This document shows, in pieces, positions 9,925-21,190 of a stretch of 64,000 nt of DNA. The stretch spans positions 19,100,583 through 19,164,582 of the forward strand of contig CM067445.1 in assembly GCA_034508935.3 (NCBI GenBank). The letters run 5' to 3'. The position numbers were made by a program, and so were the translations under genes. Each line of letters begins with the position of its first letter. Positions within the stretch are counted from its first letter, which is position 1. The DNA comes from Berghia stephanieae (Eukaryota > Mollusca > Gastropoda > Nudibranchia > Aeolidiidae). The notes below the pieces were generated by a model, which saw nothing but the letters and a program-made list of their open reading frames with translations, searched no databases and was not told the origin of the DNA.

Positions 9925-10885
9925 ATTTAAGTGCCGCTTCACTCATTTTTCTGACATAACTAAGTGCAACAAGACGGACTTTACAAATCAGCATGAAGTT
10001 CTGATAATCATAAGAAGATCTTTCATCAAATTCTGCGATGTACAAAACAAGCCTTAAAAGGTTCGATGTTTATTGATTCGTGACGGATGTGACGATTTCC
10101 CTGTAGTCCGTAAGGTTAAAAATCCTCAAGTTTCTTAGTTATGGTAATTTGACTTTTTAAGTCTATTTCCTTTATATTGTTCATTCTAACATAACGTCAG
10201 ATTGACTCATTGAGTTCCATATCGTTTAAGTCCAATGATCAGTGTTGTCCTAGCGTCCAAAATTGGTGATTGTATCGACCTATGTTTTGAATGTACGATG
10301 CCAAGAGAAAAGAAATATTGCAACAGTTCTCAAGCCCTTTGTTCATATTAACATAGAGATTGGATGAGCGTTATATACTCGTGTCTATGAACAAGTTTAC
10401 ACTTTGTTCATTTATTCTTCCAAGTAAATGTATCGTCATTGCACTCCTCTCTTTCTCTGAAGGCCCGATAACTAGTGTCTTGAGTGATCTACTTCAATGC
10501 TTGGGAGATAGTAATCAAAGACATGCATTCAGTTCAATTCAATCAATCGATGTCTTGTCTAGACAATTTACGGTATCGATCCTATTTCACCCATTTCCCT
10601 TTGTTTATCTTGTTAATGAAAATTGTAGGGTATCCAGGTTGGGCGTCTTTCTCAACAAACTAATGCGCTTTAGTATCGATTGCCGGGTGACATGCTGGAC
10701 GAAAATATCCAATTACCCGAGATCGCACGATGTCAGAAGATTTAGAACTTGAACGCGATGAAATTATTGAGTTTAAGATAAGAAGGGTAGGGGAGGTAGA
10801 GGATGGCTAAGGGCAAGGGAGAGGGCAGGTCAAGAAGTGGAGTAATCGTAGAAGAAATATGAATTGGGAGGGTCGGAGTAGGGGG
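9925..10885. other. No recognisable feature
   Basis: A 130-codon plus-strand frame (10360-10752) shows no domain or compositional support. No repeats or RNA genes recognised. Confidence 0.45.
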
Positions 10886-10889
10886 GAGC

Positions 10890-10909
10890 GGGGGGGGGGG
10901 GGGGGGGGG
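10890..10909. repeat. Poly-G tract
   Basis: Twenty G after a purine-rich stretch (10780-10890). Confidence 0.95.
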
Positions 10910-11112
10910 TGAATTTATCTGGCTGAGAATTTCTATCCCAGTTAATTACAATTTGTCATGTCTCCAATCCTTCACTAAGTCTTCACAATTTAAAACTTGT
11001 CGCATCCTTGCTTGCTGGATAAGGTATTGGTTTTGAGGTGAACGACATGAGATTTTTAGATTAAAAAAAATTAAGTCCAAATAAATAACCACAGATACAT
11101 ATTGAACGTACC

Positions 11113-11142
11113 AATATATATATATATATATTATATATATTA

Positions 11143-11188
<46 letters not shown>
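11113..11188. repeat. (TA)n microsatellite, broken by TTA units
   Basis: TA repeat with several TAT/TTA phase breaks. Confidence 0.95.
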
Positions 11189-11192
<4 letters not shown>

Positions 11193-11257
11193 TGAATCGT
11201 GTTGGACACAATATGGTGCGAATAGTGCTCGACATGTAGCAATGGAGCGAATTATTA

Positions 11258-11612
<355 letters not shown>

Positions 11613-11614
11613 GA

Positions 11615-12286
11615 ATTGAACTTTTAGACTTTTAAAACGTTTGGAGATATTAAGGTTTCAGGTGGAAAGATTCATTAATAAAAATACATTGCGCACCGGA
11701 TATAGTCGGAACTGTTTAAGTAGAATGGTTGAAAGAATCACAGTATACTTATCATTATCTCAGATTGAACTAAATACACACTTAGACTAAATGTGCCTCA
11801 GCGCTCATTCTGATTACATGTCGGGATAAACTAAGACTAGTGTTGAAAAAATAACTTTAAATCAAATCCAACAGAAGTATGAGATTCCAACTCTGACCAC
11901 ATTGAGAAACTACATTCATTATCTCTGTTGAAAAATTGAATGAACGTAACCCAGATATATTAATTTTAACCATAAATTTTATTTTCAGGACCTAAGACGC
12001 TCCTGACGGAATACCGTTTTGAATCGGAGGGTCATAAATGTGATCTGCCTTCTCGATTCGTTATTATATCGTGATGAACCAGAAATATGAATAGTGATTT
12101 TAAAATTTAAATGATAAAAGCTATAAATTTGTAGTTTTCTATATATTAAGAAAGCGATAGGTATTCTGGTAATAAATGAAATAAACTTTACCAAGTCTTG
12201 TCTTTTTTATTTTTACTATAATTTAAATTTTTAGCATATATTTCAATCCGATATGATGTCGTTTTGAGGCTGTGGATTAATATTAT
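11615..12286. other. No recognisable feature
   Basis: AT-rich unique-looking sequence between a compound microsatellite and the large foldback element. Confidence 0.5.
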
Positions 12287-12305
12287 GTATCGATATCAAA
12301 GTATA
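12287..12305. repeat. 19-bp flanking direct repeat, left
   Basis: GTATCGATATCAAAGTATA, identical to 16945-16963. Possible target duplication, though 19 bp is long for FB-type elements, which usually make ~9 bp. Confidence 0.7.
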
Positions 12306-12365
12306 AACACATTTATTTCAAAACCCCAGAATAAAATCGGTTTTAGGGCATGGACCCGGTGTGTC

Positions 12366-12462
12366 TTTTTTCGAAACGCCGAAACCGCCGAAACCCGCCG
12401 AAACCCGCCGAAACCCGCCGAAACCCGCCGAAACCGAACCGATGAAACCCGACGAATCCCGA
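12366..12462. repeat. Outer 10-bp tandem repeat, left arm
   Basis: Repeats of gccgaaaccc (about eight, some shortened or mutated), turning into 'gatgaaacccgacgaatccc' before the first 38-bp module. Confidence 0.9.
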
Positions 12463-12545
12463 CAACGTTATGGGAAGTAGGTGGCTGTGGGGAGTGAATC
12501 TAGAACTCAGGGAAGTGTACACCATTGGGGAGTGAACCTGGGACT

Positions 12546-12605
12546 GGGTTTCGGCGGGTTTCGTAAAAAAGAACCAGTGCTTTTTTACGAAACCCGCCGA
12601 AACCC
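12546..12605. repeat. Perfect 26-bp hairpin, left arm, outer
   Basis: Stem 12546-12571 (gggtttcggcgggtttcg then taaaaaag) pairs without mismatch with 12580-12605 across the 8-bp loop aaccagtg. Confidence 0.95.
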
Positions 12606-12733
12606 GCCGAAACCCGGCGAAACCCGACAATATACAGCAAAGTTATGGGAAGTAGACAACTGTGGGGAGTGAACCCGAGACTCAGGGAAGTGTACACCAG
12701 TCGGGAGTGAACCTGAGACTAAGTTTATCGGCC

Positions 12734-12791
12734 GGTTTCGGCGGGTTTCGTAAAAAAGAATTAGTGCTTTATTACGAAACCCGCCGAAACC
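12734..12791. repeat. Imperfect hairpin, left arm, inner
   Basis: Same stem sequence as the hairpin at 12546, with a mismatch where the second T-run reads 'ctttattacg'. Separated from the first by 38-bp-type modules. Confidence 0.9.
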
Positions 12792-12839
12792 CGCCGAAAC
12801 CCGACAATATCCGGCAAAGTTATGGGAGTTTGGCAACAG

Positions 12840-14400
12840 TGGGGGGTGATCCTGGGAGTCAGGGAATTGCACACCAGTGGGGAGTTAACCTGGGACTGTG
12901 TAAAAAGGATATCAGTGGGAAATAAACCTGGGACTAAAGGGACATGGATACCATTGAAAGTTGAAGCCGGATATGGGAATTGAGTACCAGAGGAGAATGA
13001 ACCTGACACTATAGAAGGTGGGCGCCAGTGGGGAGTGAACCTGGGATTCAGGGAATTGCACACCAGTGGGGAGTTAACCTGGGATTGTGTAAAAAGGATA
13101 TCAGTGGGAAATAAACCTGGGACTAAAGGGAGATGGATACCATTGAAAGTTGAAGCCGGATATGGGAGTTGAGTACCAGAGGAGAATGAACCTGACACTA
13201 TAGAAGGTGGGCGCCAGTGGGGAGTGAACCTGGGATTCAGGGAATTGCACACCAATTGGGAGTTAACCTTGGACTGTGGGAGATGGATAACTGTGGGTAT
13301 CCGAGCCGAACTATAGGAGTTAGGTGCCAGAGGAGAATGAACCTGACACTATAGAAGGTGGGCGCCAGTGGGGAGTGAACCTGGGATTCAGGGAATTGCA
13401 CACCAGTGGGGATTTAACCTGGGAATATGTAAAAAGGATATCAGTGGAAAATAAACCTGGTACTAAAGGGAGATGGATACCATTAAAATTTGAAGCTTGG
13501 TATGAGAGTTTGGTACCAGAGGAGAATGAACCTGACACTAAAGGAGGTGGGCGCCAGTGGGGAGTGAACCTGGGACTATGTAAAAAGGATATCAGTGGGA
13601 AATAAACCTGGGACTAAAGGGAGATGAATACCATTGAAAGTTGAAGCCGGATATGAGAGTTTGGTACCAGAGGAGAATGAACCTGACACTATAGGAGGTG
13701 GGCGCCAGTGGGGAGTGAACCTGGGACTATGTAAAAAGGATATGAGTGGGAAATAAACCTGGGACTAAAGGGAGATGAATACCATTGAAAGTTGAAGCCG
13801 GATATGAGAGTTTGGTACCAGAGAAGAATGAACCTGACACTATAGGAGGTGGGCGCCAGTGGGGAGTGAACCTGGGACTATGTAAAAAGGATATCAGTGG
13901 GAAATAAACCTGGGACTAAAGGGAGATGAATACCATTGAAAGTTGAAGCTGGATATGAGAGTTTGGTACCAGAGGAGAATGAACCTGACACTATAGGAGG
14001 TGGGCGCCAGTGGGGAGTGAACCTGGGACTATGTAAAAAGGATATGAGTGGGAAATAAACCTGGGACTAAAGGGAGAAGGATACCATTGAAAGTTGAAGC
14101 CGGATATGGGAGTTGAGTACCAGAGGAGAATGAACCTGACACTATAGGAGATGGGCGCCAGTGTGGAGTGAACCTGGGACTCAGGGAAGTGCACACCAAT
14201 TTGGAGTTAACCTGGGACTGTGGGAGATGGATAACTGTGGGTATCCGAGCCGAACTATAGGAGTTGGCTACCAGAGGAGAATAAACCTGACACTATAAAA
14301 GGTGGGCGCCAGTGGGGAGTGAACCTGCGAGTCAGGGAATTGCACACCAGTGGGGAGTTAACCTGTGAATATCTAAAAAAGAATATCCGTGGGAAATAAA
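12840..14400 (+). repeat. Higher-order 38-bp modular array, left arm
   Basis: Five related 37-38-bp modules can be read: a ('ctgggattcagggaattgca' start), b ('ctgggattgtgtaaaaagga'), c ('ctgggactaaagggagatgg'), d ('gccggatatgggagttgagt'), e ('ctgacactatagaaggtggg'). Most end in variants of 'gtggggagtgaac'. They form abcde (~189 bp) or bcde (~151 bp) units. Module e occurs at about 13002, 13191, 13342, 13531, 13682, 13833, 13983, 14135 and 14286. Nine units are seen. Confidence 0.92.
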
Positions 14401-14442
14401 TCCGGCTTCAACTCCCAATGGTATCATCTCCCTTTAGTCCCA
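14401..14442. repeat. Spacer at the centre of the inverted repeat
   Basis: One unpaired c/d-type piece ('cggcttcaactcccaatggt' start) lies between 'ggaaataaatc' ending the left arm and 'gatttatttcc' starting the right arm. Confidence 0.85.
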
Positions 14443-16435
14443 GATTTATTTCCTACTGATATCCTTTATACATATTCCCAGGTTAACTCCCCACTGGTGT
14501 GCAATTCCCTGAGTCCCAGGTTCACTCCCACTGGCGCCCACCCTTTTGTGTCAGGTTCATTCTCCTCTGGTACCAAGCTTTCATATCCGGCTTCAACTTT
14601 CAATGGTATCCATCTCCCTTTAGTCCGAGGTTTATTTCCCACTGATATCCTGTTTACATAGTCCCAGGTTCACTCCCCACTGGCGCCCACCTCCTATAGT
14701 GTCAGGTTCATTCTCCTCTGGTACCAAACTCTCATATCCGGCTTCAACTTTCAATGGTATTCATCTCCCTTTAGTCCCAGGTTTATTTCCCACTGATATC
14801 CTTTTTACATAGTCCCAGGTTCACTCCCACTGGCGCCCACCTCCTATAGTGTCAGGTTCATTCTCCTCTGGTACCAAACTCTCATATCCGGCTTAAACTT
14901 TCAATGGTATTCATCTCCCTTTAGTCCAGGTTTATTTCCCACTCATATCCTTTTTACATAGTCCCAGGTTCACTCCCCACTGGCGCCCACCTCCTATAGT
15001 GTCAGGTTTCTCTCTCCTCTGGTACCCAACTACCAAATCCGGCTTTAACTCCCAATGGTATCCACCTCCCTTTAGTCCCAGATTTATTTCCTACTGATAT
15101 CCTTTTTACATAGTCCCAGGTTCACTCCCCACTGGCGCCCACCTCCTATAGTGTCAGGTTCATTCTCCTCTGGTACCAAACTCTCATATCCGGCTTCAAC
15201 TTTCAATGGTATTCATCTCCCTTTAGTCCCAGGTTTATTTCCCACTCATATCCTTTTTACATAGTCCCAGGTTCACTCCCACTGGCGCCCACCTCCTATA
15301 GTGTCAGGTTCATTCTCCTCTGGTACCAAACTCTCATATCCGGCTTCAACTTTCAATGGTATTCATCTCCCTTTAGTCCCAGGTTTATTTCCCACTGATA
15401 TCCTTTTTACATAGTCCCAGGTTCACTCCCCACTGGCGCCCACCTCCTATAGTGTCAGGTTCATTCTCCTCTGGTACCAAACTCTCATATCCGGCTTCAA
15501 CTTTCAATGGTATTCATCTCCCTTTAGTCCCAGGTTTATTTCCCACTGATATCCTGTTTACATAGTCCCAGGTTCACTCCCCACTGGCGCCCACACCCTT
15601 TGTTGTCAGGTTCATTCTCCTCTGGTACCAAGCTCTCATATCCGGCTTCAACTTTCAATGGTATTCATCTCCTTTAGTCCCAGGTTTATTTCCACTGATA
15701 TCCTTTTTACATAGTCCCAGGTTCACTCCCCACTGGCGCCCACCTCCTTTAGTGTCAGGTTCATTCTCCTCTGGTACCAAACTCTCATACCAAGCTTCAA
15801 ATTTTAATGGTATCCATCTCCCTTTAGTACCAGGTTTATTTTCCACTGATATCCTTTTTACATATTCCAGGTTAAATCCCACTGGTGTGCAATTCCTGAA
15901 TCCCAGGTTCACTCCCCACTGGCGCCCACCTTCTATAGTGTTAGGTTCATTCTCCTCTGGCACTCAACTCCTATAGTTCGGCTCGGATCCCCACAGTTAT
16001 CCATCTCCCACAGTCCAAGGTTAACTCCCAATTGGTGTGCACTTCCCTGAGTCCCAGGTTCACTCCACACTGGCGCCCATCTCCTATAGTGTCGGGTTCA
16101 TTCTCCTCTGGTACTCAACTCCATACCCGGCTTCAACTTTCAATGGTATCCATCTCCCTTTAGTCCCAGGTTTATTTCCACTGATATCCTTTTTACACAG
16201 TCCAGGTTAAGTCCCCACTGGTGTGCAATTCCCTGAATCCCAGGTTCACTCCCCACTGGCGCCCACCTTCTATAGTGTCAGGTTCATTCTCCTCTGGTAC
16301 TCAATTCCCATATCCGGCTTCAACTTTCAATGGTATCCATGTCCCTTTAGTCCCAGGTTTATTTCCCACTGATATCCTTTTTACACAGTCCCAGGTTAAC
16401 TCCCCACTGGTGTGCAATTCCCTGACTCCAGGATC
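14443..16435 (-). repeat. Higher-order 38-bp modular array, right arm
   Basis: Same modules in reverse complement. Module e is recognisable about twelve times, at 16275, 16089, 15938, 15752 and 15603 and then at ~150-bp steps to 14555. From the outer end the spacings are 186, 151, 186, 149, then ~150 throughout. The left arm reads 189, 151, 189, 151, then ~150, so the outer order is conserved and the inner part differs in copy number. Confidence 0.92.
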
Positions 16436-16484
16436 ACCCCCACTGTTGCCAAACTCCCATAACTTTGCCGGATATTGTCGGGTT

Positions 16485-16549
16485 TCGGCGGGTTTCGGCG
16501 GGTTTCCTAATAAAGCACTAATTCTTTTTTACGAAACCCGCCGAAACCG
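16485..16549. repeat. Hairpin, right arm, inner
   Basis: Mirror of 12734-12791: ggtttcggcgggtttc..taaagcactaattc..acgaaacccgccgaaacc, imperfect in the same stem. Confidence 0.88.
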
Positions 16550-16667
16550 GCCGATAAACTTAGTCTCAGGTTCACTCCCGACTGGTGTACACTTCCCTGA
16601 GTCTCGGGTTCACTCCCCACAGTTGTCTACTTCCCATAACTTTGCTGTATATTGTCGGGTTTCGCCG

Positions 16668-16736
16668 GGTTTCGGCGGGTTTCGGCGGTTTCGTAAAAAA
16701 GCACTGGTTCTTTTTTACGAAACCCGCCGAAACCCA
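16668..16736. repeat. Hairpin, right arm, outer
   Basis: Mirror of 12546-12605. Loop 'cactggtt' is the complement of the left loop. One base is missing from the G-rich stem. Confidence 0.9.
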
Positions 16737-16815
16737 GTCCCAGGTTCACTCCCAATGGTGTACACTTCCCTGAGTTCTAGGTTCACTCCCCACAGCCACC
16801 TACTTCCCATAACTT

Positions 16816-16912
16816 TGTCGGGATTCGTCGGGTTTCATCGGGTTTCGGCGGGTTTCGGCGGGTTTCGGCGGGTTTCGGCGGGTTTCGGCGGGTTTCGGCG
16901 GGTTTCGTAAAA
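16816..16912. repeat. Outer 10-bp tandem repeat, right arm
   Basis: Repeats of ggtttcggcg ending in 'ggtttcgtaaaaaagaca', the inverted partner of 12366-12462. Confidence 0.92.
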
Positions 16913-16944
16913 AAGACACCCCCGGCATGGACCTCAAAGTATAG

Positions 16945-16963
16945 GTATCGATATCAAAGTATA
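16945..16963. repeat. 19-bp flanking direct repeat, right
   Basis: Second copy of GTATCGATATCAAAGTATA. Just inside it, 'tcaaagtata' occurs once more, so local slippage is an alternative to target duplication. Confidence 0.7.
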
Positions 16964-16969
16964 GAAATG

Positions 16970-17880
16970 TAAGTATCCACAAGTCGTAGAGGAGTGCATT
17001 CGATGAGGGGAGACGATATGTGTAATTAAGGGGACAGTCAGGGGGAATAACTTGGTAAACACGTTTTGACAGAAAGCAATCTCAGCCTTAATGCGGGGAG
17101 TTAGGGCCTTAATGCGGGGAGATGGGGGCCGTAATGGGAAAAATAGGGGCCGCAATCATGACGGTAATTGCGAGAGATGAGACCACCAATCCCGGGCAAT
17201 TTTCTCGTAATCGAATCAGTCGAGGCTGATGGACGCGGTGACTTCCCTTGATGGAAATGTGAGTGTAGAAAAGTATAGGCCTGGGAAATGTAGATTGAAC
17301 CTTTGTTTTCTTTCTATTACAGGTCAGCCAACGCTACTTTATAAACATGGATGGGGACCATATCTCCTTTCCAAAGTGTAAACAATTAAATGTGCTTTTT
17401 TCTACATTACATCAACCAATCATTATCCAACGATGTAAATAAGGGTATTTGAATAAGCTTTAAAATCTGAGTGGCAAATAATTTATCTGCTTTCAATTGA
17501 TCAACCATAATTGGAAGTGCAAACTTCTTAAGTAAGGCGTGAAGAGATGGAAGTATGATACTACAGCATCAAAACTTATTTACAAAACGCGACGTTGATC
17601 TTAACATGACACCAGTACAATTAAAATGTGTTATATTAATGTTTGATGGAAAAGGCATAAAATTAAGACAATGAATAAATATGTGATTTTAGTGCAGTTT
17701 CTCGGTTTCATTATGCTCTATGAGCTTTACAATGCTTCAATTATTTCACCAGCTGGACTTGTGGTATCACTGTCCATTTCGCCCGTTAAGCGTCCTTTTA
17801 AATTAGCACTCTTTTAATATTCGCCTCTGTGTATAACTAGGTAATTATTTATTGCGCCTTATGTCCAACTCAAGGACTAT
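16970..17880. other. No gene recognised
   Basis: Purine-rich start with a duplicated 'ccttaatgcggggag' (about 17091-17125). At 17318-17322 an isolated acceptor-like 'ttctattacag' is followed by a 19-codon open stretch, too little to call an exon. Confidence 0.4.
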
Positions 17881-17886
17881 ACGCCG

Positions 17887-18322
17887 AGGCCTGAGAGTTT
17901 CAAATATTCTTATCTATCCAGTCTTCAGTAAACTTGCTTGACTTTTATTACAAGACGAGAGTAAATACCGCTAAGTACATATAACATGAAATTGGCCCTT
18001 TGGTCAGTAAAAACAAAATTTATTAAGCCGTGTAAAATGGCTTCACGAAAAAACAACAACAGAGCCTTTAGGTGGAATATAACCAGAAGTGCCTAACTTT
18101 ATGACAGTACGCGGGAGTCTGAAATTTCTATTTATTCTTAGCCATTTAGTCTTCGACTTCCTTCGGTAAACATTGCACGACTTTTATTACGAGACGAGAT
18201 ACGAACTGCCGAATCACCGACATTAATTGAAAAGGCCGATGTGCGGCGTTTAGCCGTGTGGTCAGTAATAACAACATAATTTATTAAATCATGTAATTGG
18301 CTTGACAAAAAAAAAAAGCAAG
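17887..18322. repeat. Diverged ~230-bp direct duplication
   Basis: 17887-18057 and 18113-18322 share 'gacttttattacaagacgag'-type, 'gtcagtaa..acaa..atttattaa' and 'atggctt..aaaaaac' blocks in the same order. Non-coding. Confidence 0.65.
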
Positions 18323-18512
18323 ATTGGTCTTTTATGCGAGAGTACAGGCGGCTGATTTGACGGGATACGGAAATTTATGAGAGGAAAAAGCCATTACTTT
18401 TGGATGATGGAAGCATCGAATGCGAAATGATAAGACGTGATGTTGGGAGATAAGACAATCATTTTGGAATATCGGGGTCATCAATGTCAGGGAATATCTC
18501 CTTAGCGTAGAA

Positions 18513-18528
18513 AACTAAAGAGAGAGAG

Positions 18529-18564
<36 letters not shown>

Positions 18565-18576
18565 GAGGAGAAAGAA

Positions 18577-18622
<46 letters not shown>

Positions 18623-18676
18623 GTGTGTGAGAGAGAGAGAGCAGGGGAGAGGGGAGACATTGAGAGAGAAAGAAAG

Positions 18677-18711
<35 letters not shown>

Positions 18712-18885
18712 AAGATAGATAGCTACATAACAAGAAACACAAACATACACACATGCACACATACATACACACATACGTACACACACACACACACAGAGGG
18801 AGAGAGAGAGAGAGAGAGAGAGAGAAACAGAGAGAGAGAAACAGAGAGAGAGAGAACGAGAGAGAGAGAGAGAGAGAGAGATAAG
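18513..18885. repeat. (GA)n, (GATA)n and (CA)n compound tract
   Basis: Long purine-rich simple repeat with GATA and CA islands. Open frames on its complement are Ser/Leu-rich artefacts. Confidence 0.95.
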
Positions 18886-19130
18886 GAGAGAGATGGAAAT
18901 CAATTATGCACACAACTTTTAAAATGTTCAAAAACCATTTTGAAACTTCGCTAGCCATGGGTGCCGTATCAGTTGGATCCCATATTCAGCTCTTTATCAC
19001 CGCGAAAATGATTAATATTTATTGTATGTACAACAACAAAATTTTATATTAGGATGAGAAAATAATATCATCAAGCTAAAATTGACCAGGTAGGTAATCA
19101 TTTTGCTGATGTTGATGCGGCTACTAACAC

Positions 19131-19149
19131 TGCTTATGCTGCTGTTGCT

Positions 19150-19180
<31 letters not shown>

Positions 19181-19375
19181 ATGATAATGGTGATGATGAT
19201 GATGATGATGATGCTGATGATAATATAGATGATGACGAGGAGGGAGAAGAAGAGGAGGAGAAAGAGAGGAGAATAATGATGGTGACGGTGTTATGGAAAT
19301 GATGATAATGATGATGTGGTGATGGTGATGGTGGTGCTACTCGTAATGGTGGCTATGGTGGTGATGCTGAAGGTG
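19131..19375. repeat. (GCT)n-(GAT)n triplet repeat region
   Basis: GCT and GAT triplets with GAG/GGT interruptions. Confidence 0.9.
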
Positions 19376-19653
19376 ATAACTCCTATATATTGAATATAAA
19401 CAATAGTAAACCTTAGATTGTTATTTCAGTATGACTGGCAACTTTTAAAATCAAAACGATCGAATACATTACTGGGTAAATACCTGGAAGACATTTCAAT
19501 TTTATCGTATCGTAAGACGTAATTATCAAATCGGTTCAAAATCGATATAAATTTGTTGCATCATAGAAATAGTCATCCGATGTCGACATGACTTCATGTT
19601 ACTGTATCTGCTGAGTGGGGTGAACTATACGTTTTTTTGCAAGCACTTTGGCG

Positions 19654-20490
19654 TCACTTTAACACTATTTTAGAAACCTTAATATTATATGAAACCGTTC
19701 TTAATACATATTGTTGACATTTACAAAACTCACTTTAACACTATTTTAGAAACCTTAATATTATATGATACTGTTCTTAATACATATTGTTGACATTTAC
19801 AAAACTCACTTTAACACTATTTAGAAACCTTAATATTATATGATACTGTTCTTAATACATATTGTTGACATTTTCAAAACTCACTTTAACACTATTTTAG
19901 AAACCTTAATATTATATGATACCGTTCTTAATACATATTGTTGACATTTACAAAACTCACTTTAACACTATTTTAGAAACCTTAATATTATATGATACCG
20001 TTCTTAATACATATTGTTGACATTTACAAACTCACTTTAACACTATTTTAGAACCTTAATATTATATGATACCGTTCTTAATACATATTGTTGACATTTA
20101 CAAAACTCACTTTAACACTATTTTAGAAACCTTAATATTATATGATACCGTTCTTAATACATATTGTTGACATTTACAAAACTCACTTTAACACTATTTT
20201 AGAAACCTTAATATTATATGATACCGTTCTTAATACATATTGTTGACATTTACAAAACTCACTTTAACACTATTTTAGAAACCTTAATATTATATGATAC
20301 CGTTCTTAATACATATTGTTGACATTTACAAAACTCACTTTAACACTATTTTAGAAACCTTAATATTATATGATACCGTTCTTAATACATATTGTTGACA
20401 TTTACAAAACTCACTTTAACACTATTTTAGAAACCTTAATATTATATGATACCGTTCTTAATACATATTGTTGACATTTACAAAACTCTT
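19654..20490. repeat. 76-bp tandem array, ~11 copies
   Basis: Unit 'actttaacactattttagaa' ... 'gttcttaatacatattgttg' ... 'acatttacaaaactc', 76 bp. Copies are nearly identical (single-base indels in A or T runs, and cc/ct in the middle), so the expansion is recent. A much more diverged relative follows at 20555-20635. Confidence 0.95.
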
Positions 20491-20755
20491 TCTTGACACG
20501 ATTTAATACCAGTATAACTGCTGAGTAAAGTGAAGATGCAAAGTTCTCTCACGCGACTTTTTAAACACTATTTTAGAAACAATAATAATATATACGATAC
20601 AGTTCTTAATACTTATTCTTGACATTTATCAAAGAAAAGCAATCTATACTATTCCAGAAAGCTAAACTATTTTCCGATGGCGAAGAGATTTCACTAACTT
20701 TGCATCGTTCTTTCATCACGGAACTTGAGTTTGTTTCAGATAATTGTTTTGAATA

Positions 20756-20878
20756 ATTGTGTATGGAAATACAAGAAAAAAAACCATCCCAAAAAATCAG
20801 TCGACCTCGGCTGATTTATTGGGATTTTTTTTTTGTATTTTTTTCTTGCTCTGTCTGGCACCTTTCATACACACTTGT
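20756..20878. mobile_element. Foldback element (family F), shortened copy
   Basis: Outer ends 'gtgtatggaaatacaagaaa' and 'ctgtctggcacctttcatac' plus an inner inverted pair 'atcagtcgacc'/'ctcggctgat'. Related to 43326-43507 and 59600-59770. Confidence 0.6.
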
Positions 20879-20899
20879 TTCGATCTTTATATAGAACAA

Positions 20900-21190
20900 T
20901 TTGCACTAAACGAGCTAAAAGCGCATTATAGGGAGACCCTAACCAAGAGCAACAGACTTAAGACATAGGTCTAGACATTACATCTGTTAGACTATATTAC
21001 GATTTTTTCTGACATAGAAACTCTGTTAATGATTTGGTACTCATTTTACAGCAGATGAGTACGTTGAGAGAAGAATGTGAGTAAATAGCCTTTTCCAAGG
21101 ACTCAATTATGCGCTGCTCCGAGCGGGACTCGAACCCTGGATCTTCCGATCCGAAGGCGAGTATGAGACCACAAGATCACATAGCCACAC
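20900..21190 (-). mobile_element. SINE (family 1)
   Basis: Minus strand: tRNA-like head with B-box-like GGGTTCGAGTCCCG, GAGTCCTTGGAAAAGGC, a run through 'gtaaaatgagtacc', and a tail ending near 'taatgcgctttta'. Confidence 0.85.

Larger units (their letters stand above)
12287..16963. mobile_element. Candidate foldback element: ~4.6-kb inverted repeat built of nested tandem repeats
   Basis: Two arms in opposite orientation meet at ~14,400-14,443. From outside inward each arm has an edge ('gtgtcttttttcgaaac' left; its counterpart right), a 10-bp repeat of gaaacccgcc type, two hairpin modules separated by 38-bp modules, then a higher-order array of five related 38-bp modules. The left arm is ~2.07 kb and the right ~2.49 kb, the excess being about three ~150-bp units. 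An exact 19-bp direct repeat (GTATCGATATCAAAGTATA, 12287-12305 and 16945-16963) brackets it. No transposase or other gene lies inside. Drosophila FB elements are known for long inverted ends made of short tandem repeats graded from small outside to larger inside, and this is the closest analogy. Other readings are an inverted duplication of a satellite array, or an assembly artefact. The inverted-repeat structure is certain; the mobile-element reading is inference. Confidence 0.75.

Noticed and set aside
10360-10752. 130-codon plus-strand ORF
   Set aside because: No recognisable motif or regulatory context; likely chance.
12761-16910. Long open frames with repeated PPSIVSGSFSSGTQ- and VPGLFPTDILF-type blocks, up to 229 codons
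   Set aside because: They are readings of the 38-bp module array. The 189-bp unit is a multiple of three, so frames stay open, and they occur on opposite strands in the two arms as mirror images.
17318-17400. Acceptor-like 'ttctattacag' with a short open stretch on the plus strand
   Set aside because: Only 19 codons to a stop, no partner exon, and such acceptor motifs are common in AT-rich DNA.
19654-20490. CRISPR-like repeat array
   Set aside because: The 76-bp units are contiguous with no variable spacers: a tandem satellite in eukaryotic DNA.
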